A stretch of DNA of 49,390 nt from Actinomycetota bacterium (GTDB lineage Bacteria > Actinomycetota > Acidimicrobiia > Acidimicrobiales > JAJPHE01). Location of the stretch: NCBI GenBank assembly GCA_027315345.1, contig DAHUYE010000059.1, positions 1-49,390 on the forward strand, in the 5' to 3' direction. Below the pieces are notes generated by a model, which was not told the DNA's origin, made no database searches, and saw only the letters and a program-made list of their open reading frames with translations. Shown here one piece after another: positions 16,054-24,768 of this stretch (its first letter is position 1; each line of letters opens with the position of its first letter). Position numbers and translations under genes: made by a program.

Positions 16054-17444
16054 CGCATCATTCCCGCCCCCACCTGGTGGCGGAAGGCGATGGACAAGGG
16101 AACCCGGGGCCGGACCTCGACCACGGAGGCGCCCAGGGCGGAGGCGCGGGCGAGGGAGTCGAAGGATTCTTCGCCGTAGAGGAGGGCCACCACCAGGACG
16201 GACAGGCCGCGCTGGAGGAGCAGGTCGAGAGCGGCGGCGGCCTTGGGGTCGAGGCGGGGCGTGATGAGCACCAGGTGCTGGTTCCGGGCCACCCGGGCGG
16301 CGGTGCGCTGGATGGCCTCGTGCAGGGGGGCGTTGCGCACCCGCTCGACCCGGGCCAGGGCGTCGAGGTACTCGACCCGGGCGCTGGAACTGCGCAGCGG
16401 CGCCAGCAGAGGCGCCTGGCTGCCCTCCAAAGTGATGGAGAAGCCGTCGCGAAGATGGCGCACCCCTACCGAGGCGGCCGCTTTCACCCCGGCCTCGAAG
16501 GAGGCACTCGGGTTTCCACTGGTGTGGTTGGCGGCGTCCTGGTCGAGGAGCACGGTCACCCGGTCGGTGATGCCCTGCTCGGCTTCGCGCACCAGCAGCT
16601 GTCCGGTGCGCGCATAGGCCCGCCACACGATGCGGCGGATGTCGTCTCCGGGCGAGTAGCGGCGCATGCCGTAGAACTCGAGGCCCTGGGGCCAGGGCCG
16701 GGAGATGGGCGGGCGGACCGGCGGGTCCTCGAACATGCGGGTGAGGGGGCGGTCCTCGGCCATCTCCACACCGGGATGCACGAGCAGCTCGACCGTGTCG
16801 GCCAACACCGCCTCCCGGCGGGTGAGGCCGAAGGGGTCGCCCCAGCGCACCACCAGGGGGCCGAGTTCATAGGAGCCCCGGCGCCGGGCCGTCAGGGGAT
16901 AGGTGAAGGCGACGGGCGCGCCGGCTTCGGCCACCGGCACCGGCACCCGGACGGTGTCGCCCAGGGCGGCCGGCATGCGCTCCTCCAGGATGAAGGTGCT
17001 GAGGCGGCGGCCGGCGTGGAGGACAACGGTCATCTCCACCGTCTCCCCCTCGGACAGACGGGGCCGGGCCGCCGAGCGCTCGCCCTCCAGGGCCAGCGGG
17101 CGCCGACCGGCCACGAAGGAGAAGATCAGTACGGCCAGCAGGCCATAGGAGATGAGGTAGAGGGGACGGCCCCCGACCACCCGGCCCAGTAGCCAGCACA
17201 GGACCATCACCACCACCAGGGCCAAGCCGGACCAGGTCAGCCCGGTCCGGCGCTCGATGGTCCGGCGGGCCCGGGCCAGGGCGCCGCTGGCGGCGGCCGA
17301 ACGGGCCACGGCCAGGGCGACCGGCTCGGCCGCCACCGCCTGGCCGGCGGCCGTCTCCCCCGTCTCCGCCACCGCCTCGGCGGCGCGGGTGCCGGACGTG
17401 GCGCCGGTGCCCGTGGTCGTCCCGATCGGGTCGACCAGGGTCAT
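16050..17444 (-). CDS. DUF58 domain protein
   Basis: Protein of 464 residues with two hydrophobic helices near residues 73-110 and a DUF58 (von Willebrand A-like) domain. The family signature is clear in GLEFYGMRRYSPGDDIRRIVWRA (residues 240-265 roughly), with a MIDAS-like VTVLLDQDA segment following. DUF58 proteins are the usual partners of MoxR ATPases and transglutaminase-like proteins; their activity is not settled. It overlaps both neighbours by 4 nt (ATGA). The N-terminal 60 residues are low-complexity Ala/Thr/Glu. Confidence 0.9.
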   Translation of the reverse strand: MTLVDPIGTTTGTGATSGTRAAEAVAETGETAAGQAVAAEPVALAVARSAAASGALARARRTIERRTGLTWSGLALVVVMVLCWLLGRVVGGRPLYLISYGLLAVLIFSFVAGRRPLALEGERSAARPRLSEGETVEMTVVLHAGRRLSTFILEERMPAALGDTVRVPVPVAEAGAPVAFTYPLTARRRGSYELGPLVVRWGDPFGLTRREAVLADTVELLVHPGVEMAEDRPLTRMFEDPPVRPPISRPWPQGLEFYGMRRYSPGDDIRRIVWRAYARTGQLLVREAEQGITDRVTVLLDQDAANHTSGNPSASFEAGVKAAASVGVRHLRDGFSITLEGSQAPLLAPLRSSSARVEYLDALARVERVRNAPLHEAIQRTAARVARNQHLVLITPRLDPKAAAALDLLLQRGLSVLVVALLYGEESFDSLARASALGASVVEVRPRVPLSIAFRHQVGAGMMR

Positions 17445-18508
17445 CGCGTCCCTGCGGCCGCCGGCCGGCGGCGGGGGGCGGCCCGGCGGGGAGCGGCGGC
17501 CGCGCTCCCGTTGGCGCCGCCGCCATCGGGGCCGGCGCCGAGCCCGGAGGCCGAGCCGGTGCCCGCCGCCATGGGAGGCTTGATCCGGCCCACCACCCGC
17601 TCGAGGATGTCGGTCACGGTGTCGCCCCGCAGCACGGCGTCGGGGGTGAGCATGACCCGGTGGCCGATGACCGGGGTCAACAGGGCCTTGACGTCCTCCG
17701 GGTAGACCTGGGAACGGCCGTCGGCGGCGGCCATGACCCGCGACGCCTTGGCCAGGGCGATGGAGGCGCGGGGCCCGGCGCCGAGCAGCAGGGCCGGCTC
17801 GTTCCGGGAGGCCTGGGCGATCTCGAGGATGTAGGTCTCCACCGCCGAGGACAACTTGACCTCGGCGGACAGGGCCATCATCTCCAGCACCTCCTTGGCC
17901 GTCATGACCGGCTCCAGGCCCTCCACCTCCAGGGAGGAGACGTTGCCCCGGATGACGGCCCGCTCCGCCTCCAGGTCGGGATAGCCCATGGTCAACTTGA
18001 AGAGGAACCGGTCCAGCTGGGCCTCGGGCAGGGGGAAGGTGCCGGCCAGCTCCACCGGGTTCTGGGTGGCCAGTACCAGGAAGGGCCGGGGCAGGGCATA
18101 GGTGGTCCCGTCCACGGTGACGTTGCGCTCGGCCATGGCCTCCAGCAGGGCCGACTGCGTCTTGGGCGTGGCCCGGTTGATCTCATCCACCAGGACCACG
18201 TTGGCGAAGACGGGACCCGGACGGAAGACGAACTTCATCGACTTGGTGTCGATGATGGAGGAGCCGGTGATGTCCCCCGGCAGCATGTCCGGCGTGCACT
18301 GCACCCGCGACATGTCCGAGCGCATGGACGCGCCGATGGCGCGGGCCAGCATCGACTTGCCCACGCCGGGGACGTCCTCGAAGAGGATGTGGCCTCCGGC
18401 CACCACCGCCACCAGGGAGAGCCGGACGACGTCGTCCTTACCGTGGATGACGGAGTTGACGTTGTCCACGAAGGCTTCGAAGAGGGTGTGGAATCGCTTG
18501 ATGTCCAT
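17441..18508 (-). CDS. MoxR-family AAA+ ATPase
   Basis: MoxR-type AAA+ ATPase of 355 residues, a chaperone-like protein that typically activates or assembles partner proteins. Walker A is in EDVPGVGKSMLA, Walker B in VVLVDEINRATPKTQ, and sensor 1 in LATQNPVE. The C-terminal 40 residues are an Ala/Gly/Arg-rich extension not needed by the family. It starts 28 nt after the MFS-Liv fusion gene, with an AAAGGAA site, and leads into DUF58 by a 4-nt overlap. Confidence 0.95.
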   Translation of the reverse strand: MDIKRFHTLFEAFVDNVNSVIHGKDDVVRLSLVAVVAGGHILFEDVPGVGKSMLARAIGASMRSDMSRVQCTPDMLPGDITGSSIIDTKSMKFVFRPGPVFANVVLVDEINRATPKTQSALLEAMAERNVTVDGTTYALPRPFLVLATQNPVELAGTFPLPEAQLDRFLFKLTMGYPDLEAERAVIRGNVSSLEVEGLEPVMTAKEVLEMMALSAEVKLSSAVETYILEIAQASRNEPALLLGAGPRASIALAKASRVMAAADGRSQVYPEDVKALLTPVIGHRVMLTPDAVLRGDTVTDILERVVGRIKPPMAAGTGSASGLGAGPDGGGANGSAAAAPRRAAPRRRPAAAGTR

Positions 18509-18536
18509 TAGCGGGTTGTTCCTTTCGGGTCTGACG

Positions 18537-21497
18537 TCACCGGACGGCTCCGACAGAACGGTTGATGGCTTCTTCGCTGGTTCCGAGGTAGGAGGCGACC
18601 ACCCGGGGGTGCTCGAGCACCTCCTGGGCGGGCCCGCTGGCGATCACGGCCCCTTGTTCGAGGGCGATCAACTGCGGCGCCACCGAGAGCAGGAGGGGCA
18701 TGTCGTGTTCGATGACCAGCATCGAGCAGCCCGCCTCCTGGCCGATGCGGCGCAGCAGAGGGCCGAGCTCCTCGGCCTCGCGTTGGGCTATGCCCGAGGA
18801 CGGCTCGTCCAGCAGCAGCACCTTGGGCTCGGCCGCCAGGACGCAGGCCATGTCCACCAGCCGGCGCTGGCCGGTGGACAGCTCCCGGACGAACTTGTCC
18901 CGCAGCCCGCCCAGGGCGAAGGTCTCGATGAGGCGGTCCACCCGGCGCTGCACGCGGGCCTCGCCCCGGCTGACGTTGGGCAGGTGGAGGGCGGCCATGG
19001 CGGCGCTGCGGGTGGGCAGCTGGCGGTCGAGGGCGACGGCCAGATTTTCGGCCACGGTGAGAGCGGGGAAGAGCCGGGCGTCCTGGAATGACCGCAGCAG
19101 GCCCAGGGCGGCCCGCTGGTCGGGGCCGAGGTCGGTGACGTCCTGGCCGAAGAGGACCACCCGACCGGCGTCGGGCCGGGTGAAACCGCTGACCAGGTCG
19201 AACAGGCTGGTCTTACCGGCCCCGTTGGGCCCGATGAGGCCGAGGACGGCGCCGGGCTCCAGGGTGAGACTGACGTCGTTGACGGCGGTGACCCCGCCGA
19301 AGGACTTGCGCAGGCCGGCCAGTTCCAGGGCCGGACCGGCTTCCTCATCCCCGCTGTCGGTGAAGGAAGCTCCGGCCGTCAGGCTGCGGGCCCGGCCGGT
19401 CCCTTTCAGGTAGACGGAGCGGAGGATGTCGCTGCGCTCCATCAACTCGGCGGTGGGCCCGCTGAAGCGGATCTCCCCCTTCTCCATGAACACGGCCCGG
19501 TGGGCCATGGTCAGGGCCACGTTCACCGACTGCTCCACCAGGATGACGGTCGTTCCCTGGGCGTGGATGGCCTTGATGACCTCGATGAGCCGGCCCACCA
19601 CCGCTGGGGCCAGGCCGAGCGACAGCTCGTCGATCATGAGGAGGCGGGGCCGGGACAGGAGGGCCTGGCCCAGGCCGACCATCTGCTGCTCCCCGCCCGA
19701 GAGGCTCCCGGCCGCCAGGTTCAGATAGGCGCGCAGCTCGGGGAAGATCTCCAGGACCTCCTCCTGGCCGGTGGACCCCTCCGATCCGTCCAGCTGGGCC
19801 AGGCGAAGGTTCTCGGCCACGGTCAGGGAGGGGAAGGTGGCCTTGCCTCCGGGCATGGTGACGATGCCTCGCACGGCGTGCTCGTGGGCGGGCAGGTGGG
19901 TGACGTCCTCCCCGTCGAAGAAGACGGCGCCGTTGGCCGGGGAGCTGAGCCCGCCGATGGCCCGCAGGAGAGTGGACTTTCCGGCCCCGTTGGTGCCGAG
20001 CAGGGCGACCACCTCGCCCTCGGCCACGTCGAAGTCCACGTTGAAGAGCACCTGGAGCGGTCCGTAGCTCACGTCCAGGTCGGTGACCACCAGCAGCTTG
20101 GCCCTGCCCTCGGCCTTGGCCTCCCGGGAGATCTGGGCGGCCAGGGCGGCGGCGGTGGCGGAACGGATGTCGGCGGCCACGCTGGTGGCGGCCGTTCCCA
20201 CGATGACGGCGCCCAGGGCCAGCACGGGGGTAAGCACCGCCATGCCGGCCCGGATGCCGGCGTGGTCGCCGATCACGCTGGCCAGGAAGAAGAAGGCGTA
20301 ACCGGGGATGACAGCCAGGGCGCCCAGGGACAGGGCCAGGCCCCGGGCCCGGGGCGGTATGACCAGAGAGAGCACAGCCAGGCTGGCCGGGCCCAGGATG
20401 GTGATGGCAAAGGCCAGGGCGCAGCTGAGGGCCACCGCCACCGCCAGGTCGGGAGCCAGGGCCATGCCCAGCACCATCACGGCGGCCACCACTCCCATGA
20501 CCCCGGTGTAGGCGATGACCCGGGCCGGCCGCTCCTGCAGGAACCGGTTGGCGGCTATCCCGCCGACTATCAGACCGGCAAAGGCGAAGGGTTGGGGCAG
20601 GGCCAGGAGCACGCCCCGCAGACCGGGGCCGACGTTGAAGACCTGGTCGTAGTACACCGACGACAGCGTGGCCAGGCCCACGCCGGCGCCGGCCAGGAAC
20701 GGCAGGGCGTAGATGATCCGGCGCAGGGTCCGCACGCTCCAGGCGATGCGCACCGACTCGCCGAAGGAGGGGGGCCTCTCCTCCTCCATGACCTTGTCCT
20801 CGGCCAGGCCCTGGGCCCGGCGCTCCTGTTCGCCCCGGGCCGGCTCCCGCAGCCGGACGAAGGCCACCGCGGCCAGCACGCCCATCGGGATGGCCTCGAT
20901 CACGAAGGTGAACTGCCACAAGGTGATGGCGGCGATGGCTCCGGAGAGGATCGGCCCCAGGGCACTCCCGGCCTCGATGGCCATCTGGCGGAAGGCGAAG
21001 ACGCCCGGGCGCACCGCCGGCGGGTACCAGTCCGAGATCAGGGAGTAGTGGGCGGCGTCGGTGGACTTGTTGAGGCTGGTGCCGGCCCGGGCGATGGCGA
21101 AGAGGAGGATGCTCGGCACCACCCCGCTCATGCCGGCAAAGACGGCCAGGCTCAGGGCCCCGGCACCCGCGATCCAGGTCCGACGGCGCCGGTCGGACAG
21201 GTAGCCCACCGGGACGGTGAGCAGCAGGGTGACCAGGGAGGCCAGGACCACCAGGAGGCTGACCTCGGTCAGGTCGATTCCGAAGTAGTCCTGGATCTCG
21301 GGGGTGAGGGTGGCCAGGGCGCCCTTGTCGAACTGGTCGAGGAAGGTGATGCCGGCCAGGACCATGAGGGGAAGGCCGGGGGCGCCCCCGGTCACGACCG
21401 ACGGGCGCAGGTTGTTGATGAGCCGCCGAGCCGGGCTGCTGGCGGGGTCGGCGGCGGCGGGAACGGGAACGGTCAAAACGTCGCTCAGAACGTCCAC
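18537..21497 (-). CDS. MFS transporter fused to LivF- and LivG-type ABC ATPases
   Basis: Single frame of 986 residues with three parts. Residues about 40-440 form a major facilitator superfamily transporter (FLDQFDKGALATLTPEIQDYF, GYLSDRRRR). Residues about 460-690 form a LivF-type ATPase with Walker A at 501-509 (GTNGAGKST), signature LSGGEQQM and Walker B LLMIDELSLGL. Residues about 715-970 form a LivG-type ATPase with Walker A at about 756 (GPNGAGKTS), signature LSTGQRRL and Walker B VLLLDEPSSGI. Both ATPases look catalytically complete. The GTG start overlaps the LivHM fusion gene by 13 nt. Together with that gene and the binding protein it makes a full importer. What the MFS half does is unknown. 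Confidence 0.92.
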   Translation of the reverse strand: MDVLSDVLTVPVPAAADPASSPARRLINNLRPSVVTGGAPGLPLMVLAGITFLDQFDKGALATLTPEIQDYFGIDLTEVSLLVVLASLVTLLLTVPVGYLSDRRRRTWIAGAGALSLAVFAGMSGVVPSILLFAIARAGTSLNKSTDAAHYSLISDWYPPAVRPGVFAFRQMAIEAGSALGPILSGAIAAITLWQFTFVIEAIPMGVLAAVAFVRLREPARGEQERRAQGLAEDKVMEEERPPSFGESVRIAWSVRTLRRIIYALPFLAGAGVGLATLSSVYYDQVFNVGPGLRGVLLALPQPFAFAGLIVGGIAANRFLQERPARVIAYTGVMGVVAAVMVLGMALAPDLAVAVALSCALAFAITILGPASLAVLSLVIPPRARGLALSLGALAVIPGYAFFFLASVIGDHAGIRAGMAVLTPVLALGAVIVGTAATSVAADIRSATAAALAAQISREAKAEGRAKLLVVTDLDVSYGPLQVLFNVDFDVAEGEVVALLGTNGAGKSTLLRAIGGLSSPANGAVFFDGEDVTHLPAHEHAVRGIVTMPGGKATFPSLTVAENLRLAQLDGSEGSTGQEEVLEIFPELRAYLNLAAGSLSGGEQQMVGLGQALLSRPRLLMIDELSLGLAPAVVGRLIEVIKAIHAQGTTVILVEQSVNVALTMAHRAVFMEKGEIRFSGPTAELMERSDILRSVYLKGTGRARSLTAGASFTDSGDEEAGPALELAGLRKSFGGVTAVNDVSLTLEPGAVLGLIGPNGAGKTSLFDLVSGFTRPDAGRVVLFGQDVTDLGPDQRAALGLLRSFQDARLFPALTVAENLAVALDRQLPTRSAAMAALHLPNVSRGEARVQRRVDRLIETFALGGLRDKFVRELSTGQRRLVDMACVLAAEPKVLLLDEPSSGIAQREAEELGPLLRRIGQEAGCSMLVIEHDMPLLLSVAPQLIALEQGAVIASGPAQEVLEHPRVVASYLGTSEEAINRSVGAVR

Positions 21498-23713
21498 CCC
21501 CTCGTCTTCTGGCTGCCGCCCGCCACCCGCACCCGGGAGGGCAGCCGGTAACGGAAGGGCACCTCGGCCGGCTCAGCGGCGGCGGCGGTGCGGGGCAGGA
21601 GCGGGGCCCGGTCGGTCCCGCCCCCCAGCAGCATGCGTTCGGGCAGCAGGCTCGGCACCCAGATGCGCCGGCGGATGGCGATGCGGCGCAGCACGGCGTC
21701 GCGGCCCGAGTAGGCCAGTGAGCCCAGGCCGCCCGGCAGGAACAGCAGGACCAGGAGGACCCCGACCGAACTGGCCAGGAGCTGGCCCACCGCTCCCGGG
21801 ATCACGAAGTCGACCACGGCGAAATACAGCGCCCCCAGCAACGCCCCCTGGATCGATCCCAGTCCGCCTATGACGGCGGCTATGAAGATCTGGATGCTCT
21901 GGTCGGCGCCGAAGCCGTAGGGGCTGACACCTCGCTCGTCCACGGCCAGCAGCACCCCGGCGAAGGCGGCCATGAACCCGGACAGGGCGAAGGTGGCCAG
22001 GCGGGTGCGGACCAGGTTGACCCCGAGGGCCTGGGCGCCCCGCTCGTTCTCCCGCATGGCGATGAGCACCCGGCCGGTGCGGCTGCGGCGCAGCCCGATG
22101 GCCGCCCACCACATGGCGATGAGCGCGGCCAGGCAGACGTAGTAGAAGACCCGGTCGTCATTGGTGCGGATGGAGAAGAGCGACGGGCGGTTGATGTTGG
22201 GGGCGATGAGCCCGCCCAGGTACTTGCTCTTGAGGCCCTCGTTGGACATGACCACGGCAAAGGCCAGGGTGGTCACCGCCAGGTAGACGCCCCGCACCCG
22301 CAGAGCGGTGAAGCCCAGGATGACGGCCACGACCGAGCCGGCCAGGGAGCCGATCAGGAGGGCGAGGAGGAACGGCATGTGGGTCTCGGCGTAGAGGCCC
22401 CCGCCGATCACGGCCCCCACGGCCACGAAGGCCCACTGGCCCAGGCTGACCTGGCCACCCCAGCCGGTCAGCACCACCAGGGAGATGACGACTATGCCGT
22501 CGATCAGGAAGCTGGAGCCGAGGCCGGTCTGGCTGGTGGACATGACGAAGGGGAAGCCGAGGACGACCAACCCGAGGGCGACGGCCAGACGGCGCACGCC
22601 GGTGCGGACGACGGGCAGGGAGGCCAGCTCGGCCGGGATGGGCCGGACCTCCTCGGTGGCGGCCCAGGAACTGGTGGAGGCCTCGTCCACCCGGCTCAGG
22701 CTCCTGCGCTTGAGCAGGAGGGTGACCACGATGGCCAGCAGCACGAAGACGTCGACGGCGTCGGTGTTGTGGAAGATGAAGAAGACGACCTGCTGGAAGA
22801 CGGCTATGGCCACCGAGGCCACCACCGCCGTGGGCAGGTCGTCCATGCCCGCCACCACCGCCGCCAGCAGGGCCAGAAGGAGCGCCCCGGTGCCCACGCT
22901 GGCCCCGGCCGTCACGCTGCTGTAGCCCACGATGGGCACCTGCAGGACGGCCCCCAGGCCGGCCAGGGCGCCGGAGAGGGCCCACACCAGGGTGGAGAGC
23001 GACCGGGTGTTGACCCCGAGCAGGGAGGCCCGGTCGGCGTTCTCGGCGGCCCCCCGCACCGCCACGCCCTTGCGGCTGGTGCGGAAGAAGACGGCCAGGC
23101 CGGTGAAGGCCGCCAGCGACGCCGCCACCAACAGGAGGTCGTCCCCGCTGAACACGACCGGAAAGGCCTGCCAGTGGAAGTGGGTGAGCGGCGTGGTGGG
23201 CTGGCCGGGCTGGAAGTTGGAGTCCCCCAGCAGGGCGGGAACGCCCCCGGCCAGTCCGGACAGCAGCTGGCCGATGCCGATGGTGACCACCGTGACCACC
23301 AGGCGGGGAGCGGTGAAGAAGCGCCGGATCAACAGCAGCTCGGCCAGCATGGCCAGGACGGCGGCGGCGGCGATGGCGGCCGGCAGAGCCACCCAGTATG
23401 GGAAGCCGACGTAGCTGACCAACTCGTAGAACAGGGCCGCCGCCACCACCCCGAAGGCGGCGTGGGCGAAGTTGATGACCCGGCTGGCCCGGTAGATGAG
23501 CACGATGCCGACGGCAAAGAGGGCATCGGCCAGACCGAAGACCGTGGCGTAACCGAGCACGGGGATGTCGCTGCGGCCGGTGCCGATCCGCAGGGCGAGG
23601 GCCCCGGCTCCGTAGATGACGACGATGGCCAGACCGAACCAGGCCAGGCGCCGCAGTCGGGCGCGGGCCGCGCTGGCCTTGACGGCTCGACCCTTCAGGG
23701 CGCCGGCGGTCAA
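21485..23713 (-). CDS. Fused LivH-LivM branched-chain-amino-acid-type ABC permease
   Basis: Membrane protein of 742 residues joining the two permease subunits of a Liv-type importer. The first half is LivH-like (YRASRVINFAHAAFGVVAAA, residues about 75-95) and the second LivM-like (LTGWGGQVSLGQWAFVAVGA, with GVYLAVTTLAFA). The linker around residues 345-380 is polar. The start is a TTG at 23713 overlapping the lipoprotein stop as TTGA. Liv-type systems take up amino acids, but also amides, urea and aromatic acids; the substrate is unknown here. The ATPases are in the overlapping downstream gene. Confidence 0.92.
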   Translation of the reverse strand: MTAGALKGRAVKASAARARLRRLAWFGLAIVVIYGAGALALRIGTGRSDIPVLGYATVFGLADALFAVGIVLIYRASRVINFAHAAFGVVAAALFYELVSYVGFPYWVALPAAIAAAAVLAMLAELLLIRRFFTAPRLVVTVVTIGIGQLLSGLAGGVPALLGDSNFQPGQPTTPLTHFHWQAFPVVFSGDDLLLVAASLAAFTGLAVFFRTSRKGVAVRGAAENADRASLLGVNTRSLSTLVWALSGALAGLGAVLQVPIVGYSSVTAGASVGTGALLLALLAAVVAGMDDLPTAVVASVAIAVFQQVVFFIFHNTDAVDVFVLLAIVVTLLLKRRSLSRVDEASTSSWAATEEVRPIPAELASLPVVRTGVRRLAVALGLVVLGFPFVMSTSQTGLGSSFLIDGIVVISLVVLTGWGGQVSLGQWAFVAVGAVIGGGLYAETHMPFLLALLIGSLAGSVVAVILGFTALRVRGVYLAVTTLAFAVVMSNEGLKSKYLGGLIAPNINRPSLFSIRTNDDRVFYYVCLAALIAMWWAAIGLRRSRTGRVLIAMRENERGAQALGVNLVRTRLATFALSGFMAAFAGVLLAVDERGVSPYGFGADQSIQIFIAAVIGGLGSIQGALLGALYFAVVDFVIPGAVGQLLASSVGVLLVLLFLPGGLGSLAYSGRDAVLRRIAIRRRIWVPSLLPERMLLGGGTDRAPLLPRTAAAAEPAEVPFRYRLPSRVRVAGGSQKTRGWTF

Positions 23714-24768
23714 GGGGCCACCTCATGGATCAGGTCGCCCAGAGACGACACGGTCACGACCTGTTGGGGGCCGGGGGCGGGGGGAGGGACGGAAGCGGCG
23801 CCGGCGGAGGACCCGATGACCAGGCTGACGATGAGCAGGGCCTGGGTGTCCGGGTCGAGGCGCTGGGTCATGACCACCGACAGGCCCCCCAGGGTCCCGC
23901 CCGGTCCGAGCCAGACCGCCCCGGGGAAGACCGGGGTGCTGCCGGGCACGGCGTTGGCCGTCATGATCTTGGCCACCGCCTGCTTCTGGGCGTCGGTCAG
24001 GCCCTTCTCCGCCTTGTCCAGGCCGAAGTTGGCCCGGTAGGCGGTGGTGCCCGGGGGGACCAGGGCCCGCAGGGCCCGGCCGGAGGCGCCGGCCGAGCGG
24101 TCCGAGCTGATCGGCTCCACGCTGCCGGTCAGCACGCCGCTGGCCAGGCGCAGGACCAGGGTGGGGCTGATGGCCAGGCTGCCGGCTTCACCGGTGCGGT
24201 TGCGGGAGGACAGGGCCCCGTAGTCCAGGGCCAGCCAGGGCCGGGACTGGACCGAGACGGCCTGATAGCCGGTGGGCGCCGTCGGAGCCGAGCCGGCCCC
24301 GCCGGCGCCGGCACCCGGACCGGCCGGGACGGCGGCCGCCTTCAGCAGGGGGATATTGCTGGGGGCCGCCCCGGTGGAGGCGAGCAGGGCCGCCGCTCCG
24401 GCCGAGGGGTTGGCCGGGCGCCGCTCGTACATCCAGTTGCCGCTGAAGATCAACTGGGCCGGGCCGCCGGGTGTCCCCGAAACCGCCGATCGCCCGCTGC
24501 TCAGATCGATGGTGAACGGGAGGGGCCCGGCCTGGGCCGCGGCGATACGTCCGGGTCCCGGAGGCGCCGGGCGCCGGGGCGGGAGTGGCACAACGGCCGT
24601 GTACAACACGCCGCTGACTTGCCCGGTGGCGGTGGTGCGCGCCAGGGCGGCGCTGATGACATCGGCCCGGGCCTGGCGGGCCGCCAGCCCGCAGCCGCTC
24701 ATGGCCACGCCGGCGGCGCCGGCCACGGCCAGGGCCTTGACCAGTTGGGGGCGAGCTGAGGTGGTCAT
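23710..24768 (-). CDS. Predicted lipoprotein in the Liv-type operon
   Basis: Protein of 352 residues with a lipobox (MSGC) after a short hydrophobic leader, so probably membrane-anchored outside the cell. The mature part includes an Ala/Gly/Pro-rich stretch and DKAEKGLTDAQKQAVAKIM. No family is recognised. It resembles LppX/LprG-like mycobacterial lipoproteins in length and beta-rich character, but that comparison is weak. It overlaps the binding-protein gene by 4 nt and the permease by 4 nt, so it is probably an accessory of the importer. Confidence 0.75.
   Translation of the reverse strand: MTTSARPQLVKALAVAGAAGVAMSGCGLAARQARADVISAALARTTATGQVSGVLYTAVVPLPPRRPAPPGPGRIAAAQAGPLPFTIDLSSGRSAVSGTPGGPAQLIFSGNWMYERRPANPSAGAAALLASTGAAPSNIPLLKAAAVPAGPGAGAGGAGSAPTAPTGYQAVSVQSRPWLALDYGALSSRNRTGEAGSLAISPTLVLRLASGVLTGSVEPISSDRSAGASGRALRALVPPGTTAYRANFGLDKAEKGLTDAQKQAVAKIMTANAVPGSTPVFPGAVWLGPGGTLGGLSVVMTQRLDPDTQALLIVSLVIGSSAGAASVPPPAPGPQQVVTVSSLGDLIHEVAP

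Noticed and set aside
16053-16626. Upstream extension of the transglutaminase-like frame
   Set aside because: It lies within the DUF58 gene in another frame, and the ATG at 16053 with the ATGA overlap matches the operon pattern.
19500-21551. Plus-strand frame of 683 codons opposite the MFS-Liv fusion
   Set aside because: Its translation is His/Gly/Gln-rich without domains, and the minus strand encodes a clear transporter; an antisense artefact of codon bias.
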